Assembly: GCA_900095095.1 (NCBI GenBank)
Contig: FMBT01000521.1
Coordinates: 1 to 64,000 of the forward strand
DNA length: 64,000 nt
Origin: Fragilariopsis cylindrus CCMP1102
Lineage: Eukaryota; Bacillariophyta; Bacillariophyceae; Bacillariales; Bacillariaceae
Direction of reading: 5' to 3'
Positions 22,708-33,946 of this stretch are shown here, piece after piece; position 1 is the stretch's first letter, and every line of letters starts with the position of its first letter. A model generated the notes under the pieces. The model was not told where the DNA came from. It did no database searches and saw only the letters and a program-made list of their open reading frames with translations. Both the position numbers and the translations under genes were made by a program.

Positions 22708-23199
22708 GGATACCAAATTGATCTGTACCTTTATGTTCTACGAAGTAGCAACAGCAACAAGAAGCAAGTCAGGAGCATTAAAATTAAAGAACAATTACAA
22801 CAGCAACAGGAACAACAACGTGGGTCATAACAATTTACAGAAGAAATAAAAACAAAAACTTTACATTCAATTAAATTTAGAAAAGAACAACAATCGATAC
22901 ACTTATGATGACTATAAAAATAATGATTATTCAGAATTGTTTTACTAACGAAGTTTGAATATTATGTCATGAAAGAAACCATACAAAATAACAGAATATT
23001 AATTCCAAAAGAGGAGAAGAATCAATACAATACAATACAATACAATACGTATACGATTAAACAAAACAAAACAAAAAATTAGAATGAATATATCTATAAT
23101 ATAAAATAATTATTCAATAGCTCCCAATTTTATATAGAAGAAAATCACTGTTTTCCTCCTTTGTATTTCGATTCACAATATTGTGTATGTAATCTAGAC
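22708..23199. other. Intergenic
   Basis: AT-rich; an AATAC pentamer run at about 23028-23048. No gene seen. Confidence 0.5.
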
Positions 23200-23735
23200 T
23201 ATTTTATTCACCATACAAACAATACGAGTAGCAGTAACTGCACCACCAGTATCGAAGGGAGAAATCGTTGGAACTGTTGTAGGAATGGTTGTAACGTTTA
23301 TTTGTGAAAGGCAGTGGTGTTGAACCTGAACCTGAGCTAGGAATTTTAGGATTCGTTGGACTTCAAATAGGTTGATTTGTGAGTGATAGTGGACCTGGTA
23401 TAGACTTTGATGTCGGTATAGTGGTGATGGTGGTTGCGATGGCAGCGTTTTAGTGATCCTGTAGAAGAAATGTCGGATAAATTATCCTCCATATTAATAG
23501 TTTTTTTGAGGCGTTGTTGGATCTTGACTTGGAATAGGACTTGGTAGTAGTGTTGTTAGACCCGGACTACAGGGTGGTGAAGTTGGAATGGGATCTGGTG
23601 TAGTAGGTGATTTTATAAATGATTTATCAAATATATTGTCCTCAACAGTAATAAGTGTCGTCGATGAAGGACTTGAACTAAGTGGGGAAGTCATCGGAGT
23701 TAGAGTTGGACCAGAGAGAGAGAGAGAGATGGAGG

Positions 23736-23766
<31 letters not shown>

Positions 23767-23769
23767 CAA
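23200..23769 (-). pseudogene. Remnant of a Thr/Ser/Pro-rich coding region
   Basis: On the minus strand, frames in succession read TPDPIPTSPPCSPGLTTLLP, then EDNLSDISSTGS, and finally VTTIPTTVPTISPFDTGG ending CMVNK. The shared EDN(L/I)xD and PT-rich texture suggests one former Ser/Thr/Pro-rich protein with at least two frame changes. No domain, and no start is evident because the upstream end is a CT/GA microsatellite. Confidence 0.3.
23717..23768. repeat. GA dinucleotide microsatellite
   Basis: Nearly pure GA run of about 50 bases, interrupted by GGAG and AAAG. A second, shorter GA run lies at 24895-24912. Confidence 0.9.
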
Positions 23770-25026
23770 GAATCATCACGCCAATCGGACTCTGCTTCTG
23801 CGACAGATATAGTAGTAGAGGGAGAGAAGGGAAAAGAGAGAGCGAGCGTGCGTGCGAGAGTGTGCGTGTGTATGTGTGATGAATGATTCTCTTCATATTT
23901 ATTTATTTGTGCAGTAAGAATTGAATTGGAAAATTATTTTCATCGATACATATACAATATAGGAATTTCGCTTGACCGTACGTACGTACCTCCATTATTA
24001 TTGGTACTAGTCAGATTATATTACAAACTTAGTGGACGAAAAAAAAAGCGCTTCTTACTCTGTTATATAATAAAGGGAGAAAAGAAGTGCGGTCTAATTT
24101 GGTCCAATAATGGGGGTTATTTTGCTGTGATGAAGGTGTGCGACTGAATAGATATGGAGTCGAATTTAGAAACATCACAAGATATGTGCATAATTAAGAG
24201 AGGAGAAATACGAATTGCATAAAAGAGTAAGAGCTATAAAAACGAATAGTAGATTATTATAGAGTCAGTCTATTATTGTAATATCATGAAGTGCGGTGGT
24301 TGGTTGGTTGGTTGGTTTTATTATTAGAGCGTTAAATAAAGAGGATCCATTATATACCAACAGGTATATATTCGACATATTTTACTGCTGTACTAGTTTC
24401 CGTTCTGTAGATTGCAGCACTCTGCAGTTTTCACCCAATTATCCCATTTTATGATTGATTGATTGATTCCTTCATTCTTTTCTTTTCTTTCCCAAGCAAA
24501 AGAGGAAACTTTACCTAAAAGTTCGTCAAACTTGAAATGTTGCACGAATGAAATATCACGTACGTCTGACAGGACTTCCGACGACATGACTTGACATGAA
24601 AGAGAACACAGAACAAGACATATAGATTATTACCCCTGGAACAAGACTTGTTCTCATTCAGTGTTACACTTATTAGTGTAACACTGAAATGAGAAGTCAC
24701 AATTGTATATTCGTGTAAAGAGGAAATAAAATAATGCATAGCAGGTACCTGAAGTATATCTTATTATGCTTTCACAATTTAGGAATACATAATGTATATA
24801 GAAAGGTAAACTAAGGAAAACAAAGTTAAAGAGAAATATACATTCTACTTATAGAGGTTTACACAGGTACTCGTAAAAACGGATCATTCCAACAGAGAGA
24901 GAGAGAGAGAGGAAAAAAAAGAGAGGAAGAAAGGATTTTAGTAAAAATAAATCACGACAGCGCTGTCTGTTTTTTTCTTTTTGAAATAGTTTTTAAAAAA
25001 ATAGTATAATACTAATAATAATAATA
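23770..25026. other. Intergenic; upstream of the receptor gene
   Basis: No gene seen. Contains a GGTT run at 24298-24317 and the hairpin listed separately. Confidence 0.5.
24646..24698. repeat. Long near-perfect hairpin
   Basis: CAGTGTTACACT and AGTGTAACACTG pair perfectly around a TATT loop. The stem continues through TTCTCATT/AATGAGAA with one bulge and ends in GACTT/AAGTC. Total stem is over 20 bp. It stands alone in intergenic DNA; it could be a small MITE, a structured RNA, or the terminator-like end of a transcript. Confidence 0.8.
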
Positions 25027-28000
25027 ATGGAAACGAGCATAAGACGATGGCGTGGCTTTATTGTTGTTTTGCTTGTAATTTTATGGATTGTCGGTGTATC
25101 ATCTGCTACGACCACCCCACCGCTCCTTCGTGCACTCCAAAGCGACAATTTTACGTTTAATTACGATGACGACGACGACGACGACGATAAGAACTCTTAC
25201 CCACTTATTACGTCACCATGTGTATGCATGGGCGACGACTCTAATAATAATGATTCCAATAATGAAAACAACAATGAAGTCATTACAGCATCTGTATTAG
25301 CATTGGAAGGTGCCTATAATTTAGTCGAATGGAATGCACGTGACTATGAAAAATTTACCAACGGTAAGGTTAAGATAGAGGTAAAAATAGCATTGACAGA
25401 AAAGGAATTACATGATGAGATTATAGCAGATGCACGTCAATATGGTGGTTTATTTGATGCCTACTTGACATCACCTATTATTTTAGGAACTGCTGCCATG
25501 CTGAATGGATTTTTAGACTTGACCTCGTATAAAAATTCAAAGGAAGCAGAATGGATGGATATATTATTAGAAATTCGTAATTTCTTAACATCATTTGATA
25601 ACAAAGTGTATTTAATCCCCCTGGATGGTGATACGCTCACCTTGTACTATCGGAAAGATATTCTCACTGCCCTTAATTTGACCGTACCACGTACTTGGAA
25701 TGAGTACAATGATGTCGCGAAAGCTGTTCATAACATAACTTTTGACGGAAAGACGATCAGTGGATCGTGCATTTCACGTATGTATGGTGCCCAGTCTCAT
25801 TACTTTGCACACCTTATTTTAAGTACCATTACACAATCCAACGGTACTTTCACTGGATCACTCTTTGATAGTAGTACTATGGCACCCCTCACTACAGGTG
25901 AGGCAGTGGTAGAGATGCTACGTCTACAAGAGGAGCAAGCGAAGTATGGCACACCGAATGAATTTGAGGAGGGCGTTCACACTGTAAATAACGTCGCAAT
26001 GAATGAAGGAGAATGTGCGTTGACGATATTTTGGGGAAATCTATTTAGGAATTCACATTCCGAGGGATCCGCACTGCTTGCGCCCGAGAAATTAGGTATT
26101 GCTCGAACTCCAGGATCTGAATTTGTACTCAATCGAGCAAACGGAAAACTTGAGCGTTGTACTATCGATAACTGTCCATATGCTAAATATATAGAGGATA
26201 TTGGATTCGTTAATTATGCACCGTACGCTGCTAATGTAAGCTAATTGTCATTGTCATTGTCGTTATCATTGTTATTGTTATTGCTGTTGCTGTTGATGTT
26301 GATGCTGATGCTGATGCTGATGCTGATGCTGATGCTGATGCTGATGTTGTTGCTGTGGCGCTTGATTATATCATTGTAACATGGTAAATGAATTATTGCG
26401 TCTAAAAGAATCTTGATGAATTATTATTGTTTTTTTTATTATTTCAGGGCGGGTGGGGTGGTGCCGTATCAAATAATACGTCAGACGAAAAGAAGAAGAT
26501 CCTGGTAGACTTCTTCTTATGGGCAGCAAGTGGGGAGCAAAGTGAAAAGTATGTGATCCCAAATGCAACGACACCTTTCGAAGGAATAGATGGACAAGAT
26601 CCATGGCGTAAATCACATCTAGATTTAGAGAAATGGGTCGCAAAGGGATTTGACCGAGGACTTTCGAAGCAGTTTGTTGATACTGTCTATTCTAATTTTG
26701 TCTCGAAGAATATAGTTAATGAAATAAACTTTCCGCATGCATCACAGATTATGGATGTACTTGATAAGGAGGTCAATATGTATCTCGCTAAAGCTCACAG
26801 AGGACTCATCACAGAAAATGCAAGTTATGACGAGCGTATGGACGTTGCTCGAACAATAACCGACAAGTGGAACAATATTATTACGTTGTATGATAAGCGT
26901 CTTGATACGGTGGCTCCAATACTTGAGATCTACCAGAGGTCACGTGGTGTATTTAATCCAAACAATGACAAGAACCAGCTTAACAATATTCGAATTATAG
27001 GATACATCCTTATGTCAATCATCCTTGTATCCTCAACCGGCGCACTCATCTGGGTAGTTATCAATCGAAAATTGGCTGTAGTCATGGCATCACAGCCTCC
27101 CTTTTTAATCCTTATCTGCGTAGGAACATTCATTATGGGCACGGCGATTCTTCCTCTAGGCATTGACGAGAGCATTGCGTCGGTGAAGGGATGTAGCATA
27201 GCCTGTATGAGTGTGTTCTGGCTCATAGCAACAGGCTTCTCAGTCTGCTTTGCTGCTTTGTTCAGTAAGTAAATATGAAATAAATTCCTCGTCATTAAAT
27301 GTTGACAAAAATAGACATAACACTCATCATTATTGCCTATCAATATTTCCAAAAACAAAAAATCAGGTAAAATCTGGCGTCTCAATAAGATTGTTAAATC
27401 CTCAAGATCCTTTCGTCGTATTACAATCAAGGCAAATGACGTCATGATGCCTTTCATTGTCCTACTAGCACTAAATTTTATATTCCTGATCGTTTGGACC
27501 GTTAAAGGTAAGTATAGTATCTAAATTATAGATTTACTAACACTACTTGCAGCTTTTTGTTCTGGTGATTTTCTATTGTTTATTTTAATAATTCCTTACG
27601 GCCTTCTTTCTTGCTTTTTCTCCGCAACTATCATACTCCCACGTACAACTTCTACTAGATCCATTGGTGTGGAAACGTATAGATCTTGGAAGAGATAGTG
27701 AAGGTACATTCCTTTCTGTTGGTCTATGCGCCGCAAGCGGCAAAACATCAGCAGTAATGTTTGGTCTTATTGTTACGATCAATATTGTTGCGGTAGCGTT
27801 TGCTTCGGTTCAAGCGTATCAAACACGTCACCTCTCCGTTGCTTACCACGAATCTAAATTTGTTGGACTGTCATTAGCGTCTATTCTACAATCGCTTTTG
27901 ATTGGAATACCTTTATTATTTATAACAAACCAAAATAGTGTGGCAAAATATAGCATTCGAACGATTTTAGTTTTTGCAATTTGCATGAGTGTACTATGTT

Positions 28001-28257
28001 TTATATTTCTTCCCAAGATGAATCGTGGAAAAAGTACTACGGGACAAACCAATAGGAGCAGCAGTTTCATAAGTGGTAGCCTTAGGGGTAAAAGCAACAT
28101 CACGAGTAGTACCATGACACAGAGTGCTGATGGAAATATCAAGAGTTCTAGATATATTACAGTTAGGAGTAAAGGCAATAATACTGCGGTGAATGAGGAG
28201 ATCGAACGGCTCAAAGAGGAGGTAAAGAGACTACAAATAATTGTAGCGCAACCATAG
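25027..28257 (+). CDS. Solute-binding domain fused to a class C (GABA-B-like) seven-helix receptor
   Basis: Four exons, 25027-26235, 26448-27264, 27367-27507 and 27659-28257. All introns are GTAAG...AG (212, 102 and 151 bp) and all joins keep phase, giving about 921 residues. Residues 1-26 are a signal peptide. Residues about 90-560 resemble bacterial extracellular solute-binding proteins of the sugar type (FDAYLTSP, DGDTLTLYYRKDIL, VPRTWNEYNDVAKAV, ALTIFWGN). Seven hydrophobic helices follow, starting at IIGYILMSIILVSS; KIWRLNKIV after helix 3 is a GABA-B hallmark. The cytosolic tail ends in a short coiled coil (EEIERLKEEVKRLQ), as in GABA-B receptors. The ligand is unknown; a sugar, amine or peptide is possible. 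The architecture implies sensing of an external small molecule at the plasma membrane through G proteins. An Asp run at residues about 46-53 is low complexity. Confidence 0.88.
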
Positions 28258-28311
28258 ACAACATGAAGTAACTAAAGTTATTAGAAACATTAGTCTATAG
28301 ATTATATACAA

Positions 28312-31300
28312 TTATTCCGCTTTTGTGGTGGTTGCTATCTTCTGTGGAGTATCGCTTTTTTGAGATGGTGATGATGATAATTCACTGTCTCTTTTGATAG
28401 CTGCGATACTTGTTTTCTCATCGTCGTCGTTGCCATCAATCTTGGTTTTGTTATTAAAGGTAAATGATAAACCTTTCTTGTATGTGCCTATGAATGGTGA
28501 CGATGACGACGGGTCATCTTCTTCTACTGACATCAACGGAAGAACTCCTTCGTATTTGTCAGGATCCAATGCAGGTTTCGTACGAATTGCTACACGAAGG
28601 ATACCTCCTAAAGATTTTGCGTTTGTCATAATAGGGTAATCTCCGGTGATACATCCCCGTGATAGTAATGGATGGAATTCGATCGTGACCTTATTTTTGA
28701 TGAGTCGAACGTGCGAGAGGATTTATATCATTATTAAGGGAAGGATTAGACACGATGATAGAAAATCTATCATGGAAAAAGGTACTGTACGTGTTGGCAA
28801 GAAAAATAGAACACGCGATCCGCCAAACCGAACGAATCAGAAGGAGAAGAGACTTACTTTTCCAAGGAATATATCTTTGTCATCAACACCACCACCGCTA
28901 CCATCACCATTTACTTTAGAGGAAGGTTCCATTTCCTTTCCTTTCCCAAAAAACCAAGACTTCTTTTTTGATGCCGCAACTGCATTAGCAGCAGCTCCGT
29001 TTTTTGCGGCTTCCATAGCCGCAATTGCATCTTGTGGTTTTACCTTTTGATTATGAGTATCATAAAATATACTTAATTGTATCGTCTTTGTTTCAATTCT
29101 ACGTAATAATGTCCGTTCTTGTTTTGGATCATTCCTTGGCAAAACAATCTGTTGTCTTGATAATGTACTTGTTGGATCAAAATCATATTTAAATGATGAT
29201 AGTCGTCCTGATCGCGATAACGAGGAATGTGATGGTTGGAAATCCATATAAACAGGTTTACTTGGATCATCAGGATAAATCGGTAGTTGTAATTTTGCAT
29301 TGATTTTCAAATTTGGTGGAAATGGACTCGTCGACGATGACGGCATGCTGGTTGCTGCTGTTGCTGCTGCCTTATTCTTAGTAGTACTTTTTGGTTGTTG
29401 TTTAGTTAATATTTTCTGTAATTTTTCGTTTTTATCCATATCAAATAAACCCATAACGGAAACTTCTAATGAATTATCATCAATACTACTACCACCACCA
29501 CCATTAGCACCCGACGAAGCGTCGTCATCATCAGCGGCGGTGGTGGCGACACTTTTATGATCCTCATTCGTACAGGACTCAACCAACGAAATAATATCAT
29601 CTTCTAGCGTGTACATTTTCTTCTTCTTGACGACATTGACACTATCACCACCGCCAACGCCAACGCCAACGCCAACGCCAACAACGATACGTGGTGATAT
29701 TGTAACAGAATTTGATCCTTCTGTACTAATAGTATGAATAGCTTGTTGACAAACCTTTAGAAATTGAATCCATTCAACATATTGCGTTTTACCAACAGAC
29801 GAGGATGAAGATTCTGCTACATCCTTAAACCAATTATAATATTGCCATAATTTGATTTGTACTTCAGATGCGTTTATTCGTTGTTGTATCATATCAATCA
29901 TTTTTGAACATTTCGCGGTTTCAACTACTTTTTGTTCCTGTGCCAATTTTTGTTTGAATAATTGTAGTAGACGTGTTGCCTCTTTCACATCTTTATTATT
30001 TTTTAATCGTATAACTTCTTCTTTAATTTCTGCTGAAGGTTTCAATAACCATGGATCAGTAATAACTGCATTTGGTTGTTTTGGTACTGGAGTTGGCCTT
30101 GGTACAGAAGATAAATGAGAACCATCCATCAATGCTTCTAATTCATCCATACTAATAGGTTCTTCGCTACCACCGATAACGTCGTTAACTTCGTTACCAT
30201 CATCATCTCCTCCTCCTTCTAATTCTCCACTCTTTTGTTGTTTTCTTATTTCTAATTTACGATATATTTCTGCTAATCTCATTGCTTGTAATTTTGCTTT
30301 CTTAGATTGAATTAAAGATCTTTTAGCTTCTTCAATATTACCATCTTGTTTATACCTCAATGCATTTTGTTTATGTTCTGTAATCATTGTAGTTAATTCT
30401 TCTACCGTCGGTAATGCATTTATATTTCCTCCCATCATTTCAACTAATTCTATTATATCATTATCATCCTCCATATCATCTATGTCTTCTATTGTTAATC
30501 GATCTGTGCCGGTGCCAGTATTTGTTGTTGTACCCGTTGTATCATCGATATCACCACCACCACCACCACCACCACCGCTATTGTTGTTGTTGTTATTATC
30601 ATCATCGAATAATTCACCTAATAAATCACTTTCTTCTGCATTTAATGTTTCCATCCAATTTGATGACGATAATCCAGTTTGTTGTTGTTGTGTTTCATTA
30701 TTATAATTACTATTATCGGAACCTGACGATCCACTACCAGTAGTATTCATACTATCTTTCAGCACAGTTGCAACTTTTTCGAATTGTTTTGCTTGTTGTA
30801 GATACTGCATCGCTATTGGTATATCACCTTCCTTTTTATACTTTAATGCTAATTTTTTATATTCTAATACTTTTGCTGCATATTCTTTTTGTGTTGGTAT
30901 GCTGCTTGTCATATCACCTAAACCAAATTCAGAAAGTTCTGTCATCATTTCTTCATCCATCATTTCTTCATCTGTAAATGATACTTCTACTGCTGCTACA
31001 GCAACAACAGCAACGTTCTCCTCCTCCTCCTCCTGTACCACCACCTCTTCTTCCTCCACATCATCATCCTCCTTTACTACAGCATCAGGATTTATGTCTT
31101 CTTTTTTCTTTCTGAATCTAGCAAGCATAGCAGCTTCTTCTTCTTCTTCCTTTTTCTCGTTCTCACCGTCAACCTTCTGTATCTTCTCGTGACTGATACT
31201 CCTACTAGGACTATTCCTAATGTTATCGTAAGAAGGAGGAGGAGGAGGTGGCAGTAGTGGCGGTGGCGGTAGTAATAGACTACTCATACTCATCTCATCA

Positions 31301-31947
31301 GCAGTCGTTGTTGTACTCGAGATGATATTCTCATAGGATGGCGGTGGTAGTGGTGGAGGCTCAATATTATTGTCATCAACAACAACTACGGGAGCAGCGA
31401 GAGGAGGAGTTTCAGTAGTAGGAATAGTGACAAAAGTAGAAGCAGCTTGTTCGTGAATCGTTGTTGGATGTGATCGTGACTCTAGTGGTGGTGATTGTGG
31501 TAGTGGTGGTATTATTTCTTCCTGCGAAACAACACCTTCATTAGAATTATTATTAGCAGTAGCAGTAGCAGCAACTTCATTTTCATAATCTTCATTATTT
31601 TCTTGTTGCTTTTCTAATAATTCTTTGGAATACATTAATGCTTCTTTTGCTTTATTTATATCACCAGATTGTTTACATAATATTGCAACCTGTTTCCAAA
31701 ATATTGGTAGTGTGGTGGCATACGACGATTGCAAGTTTTCTTCTTCTGTATCTTGACTACTTTGTCTTCTTTGTCTTCTTCTTTCTTCATTTTCAATTTT
31801 CTTGGCTTGTTTTAAATGTTCGATTGCAGTATCTAATTTTCCAGTTTGTTTTGCAACTAATGCCCATTTTTTTAATTCTACTATTGTTAATTTTCTTGCC
31901 TGTTCTTCTATTAACATTAATTCATTATCAGACATCGTCGTCGTCAT
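28312..31947 (-). CDS. CC2D1/Lgd-family protein (DM14 repeats plus C2 domain), two exons
   Basis: Exon 1 is 31947-28858 and exon 2 is 28689-28312. The intron 28690-28857 (GTAAGT...AAAATAAG) joins FLGK to VTIEFHPLLSRG in phase, completing about 1155 residues. DM14-like helical repeats occur near residues 7-53, 78-115, 350-395 (EYKKLALKYKKEGDIPIAM), 512-560 (HKQNALRYKQDGNIEEAK) and 636-680. Acidic, Pro-rich and Asn/Gly-rich linkers lie between them. The C-terminal region from about 879 is a C2-like domain ending with the family signature LGKVTIEF...GGILRVAIRTKPAL. In animals, CC2D1 proteins bind the ESCRT-III subunit CHMP4 and act in endosomal sorting; the same role is likely here. It converges on the receptor gene with 54 bp between stop codons. 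Confidence 0.88.
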
Positions 31948-32436
31948 GATGATTGTATCTTTTTTTTTAAATGAATTTATCTACGGATACACTTGTGCGA
32001 GTGATTGATTCTATATCAGGTGTGTTCGTGAGAGAGATACAGATATGATAGTTTGTCTTCTTTTTTTGTCACCTCACCTTTTTGTCAAGCTCGCTAGTTG
32101 TATGGTATGGTATGGTATGGTATGGTATGGTATAATATGGTATGATATTCTCGACGAGGATGTGTCGTTTACGTTGCAGTTGTTATTGTTTCTTGTCTTT
32201 TATGCTTTTGTGTGTGCCTTCCGTTTTCTGTTTATTTATCTGTAAAATTTGTTTCGTCGTGTCGTCGTGGTAAAAAAATCTTTGCTTTGATGTCGTTTGA
32301 ATCGTGGAAAGGATCCACGAATCAATGTACAAAAGCAGCATGATAGGTATCAATTAAGTCCTGAGTGCAGATGACAAGGCATGGCATTGAGCAATAGATA
32401 CCGGTAGTACTACACTAAAGCAAGATCACCCAGAGA

Positions 32437-32491
<55 letters not shown>

Positions 32492-32967
32492 GAAAAGGAG
32501 TCTCTACTTTGTTTGTGGCAGGCTAGGCAGCAACCTGAGTCAACATAGGAAACCCCCCATTCATTTAGAGAATACAGCAGCATAGCAGCAGTTAGCATGC
32601 TATGCTACTCATCAATCCTCCCTACTATTGAATTGGATACTGATAATAGATACATCATTGTCATTCTTTTTTGTGGACAAATCCATTCTGAATGAAGTAC
32701 TGACCTATGATACTTTGCATACTTCTATATTCATGTGTCTGTCTGTCTTGACAAACACAAAGAGTAGCAATCCACCTATCCTAGGCACCTAGTATAATGA
32801 ATAACATACAGTACAGTAGGTAGATAATGTAATTTATTTATGTGTGGTTCAAGGAATATACTATCAAAGCTGTTAAATATTGTGTGGCATTTATTTAGTA
32901 ATACCAGTACACAGTAACACATTGTTGATTGTGATTGCTTTTTGCAAAGAGCAACAAACTACTAGTA
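31948..32967. other. Intergenic with microsatellites
   Basis: A TATGG pentamer run (about 32100-32140) and a CA run of about 25 repeats (32437-32488) are present. No gene supported. Confidence 0.6.
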
Positions 32968-33187
32968 CTTCCTCCGTGCAACGCTTAATTCACACGCGCT
33001 TTCGTATGAAAAATTTGCACTTAATTAAGAGGTTCAACGACTAGATTTGCAAGGAGGATGAGGGAAACTTGTGACTTTAACCCTCAATTTTGTGAGTAGA
33101 TCTAAATATTTTAAGGTTTTAGTGTGCTTTACACACGCTAAATTTTCAAGCAATAGCGCGTACGAGTTAAGCGTTGCACGGAGGAAG
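32968..33187. mobile_element. Stowaway/Tc1-mariner-like MITE, 220 bp
   Basis: The left end CTTCCTCCGTGCAACGCTTAA (from 32968) is mirrored by the complement ending at 33187. The element is flanked on both sides by TA (32966-32967 and 33188-33189), the target duplication used by Tc1/mariner elements. The CTNCCTCCGT end sequence is the classic Stowaway-type terminus. The inner parts (CGCGCTTTCGTATG and the ACGCTAAATTTTC side) are partly complementary. No coding capacity. Confidence 0.85.
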
Positions 33188-33189
33188 TA

Positions 33190-33706
33190 CTGTAGTAGAT
33201 GATTTTGTTGTTCTTTTTCCGCGCAATAATATATTATTTACAGCTTCAAGCTTGCAAAGCTATCAACAATTTCATTCAACAATCAATCAGTCGTGAAATG
33301 AACAAGCAAGACGAGATCAGGACACGGAATTATAAAGCCACACCACTTTCACATGATGATGTTTGATGGTCTCGTCGTAGTTGCACTCGATACTTTTACT
33401 GCTGCGGCGGCGGCGGTGCAATGTAGCAAGTCCGTCCGGGAAAAAAAAAATGGAAATCCAAAGCCACCACATGACATTCAAAATAAATATAATTCTTGTT
33501 CTATTATTGCCACATTGCCATTGCCATTGCCACACTGTCCTAATTATCTACGTACATTCACACAGTCTTTGTATTATTAGATAGTGCTACTACGACCGAT
33601 CCGACGAAGACAAAGACGAAGACAATAAATAAATAAATTCTGAATTGAAATTAAAATAATTTAATTCTCGTTTTTTTTAATTTTTAATTTATTTTGCCTG
33701 ATTATA
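33190..33706. other. Intergenic / leader of the PDZ-like gene
   Basis: Contains a GCGGCGGCGG run near 33405 and ATTGCCATTGCCA repeats near 33510. Short open frames on both strands lack support. AT-rich leader (33620-33706) before the ATG. Confidence 0.5.
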
Positions 33707-33909
33707 ATGACAGAAACAAAAAATTCAACGACGACGATGACGACGACGACATTGTCGACATCGAAGTCAGAACAACAAGAACAAGAACAAGATTCTCACA
33801 CTACAACGCCGAAATCTGCTGCTAATGGAACTACTACTAAGATGAAAACTCCAACGTCCACAAATATTGATAATCACGAAGAGATCAATAACAATATCAA
33901 TATCAATAT

Positions 33910-33946
<37 letters not shown>

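Noticed and set aside
23678-23896. Ser/Leu and Arg/Glu peptides at 23.7-23.9 kb
   Set aside because: Products of a GA microsatellite on both strands.
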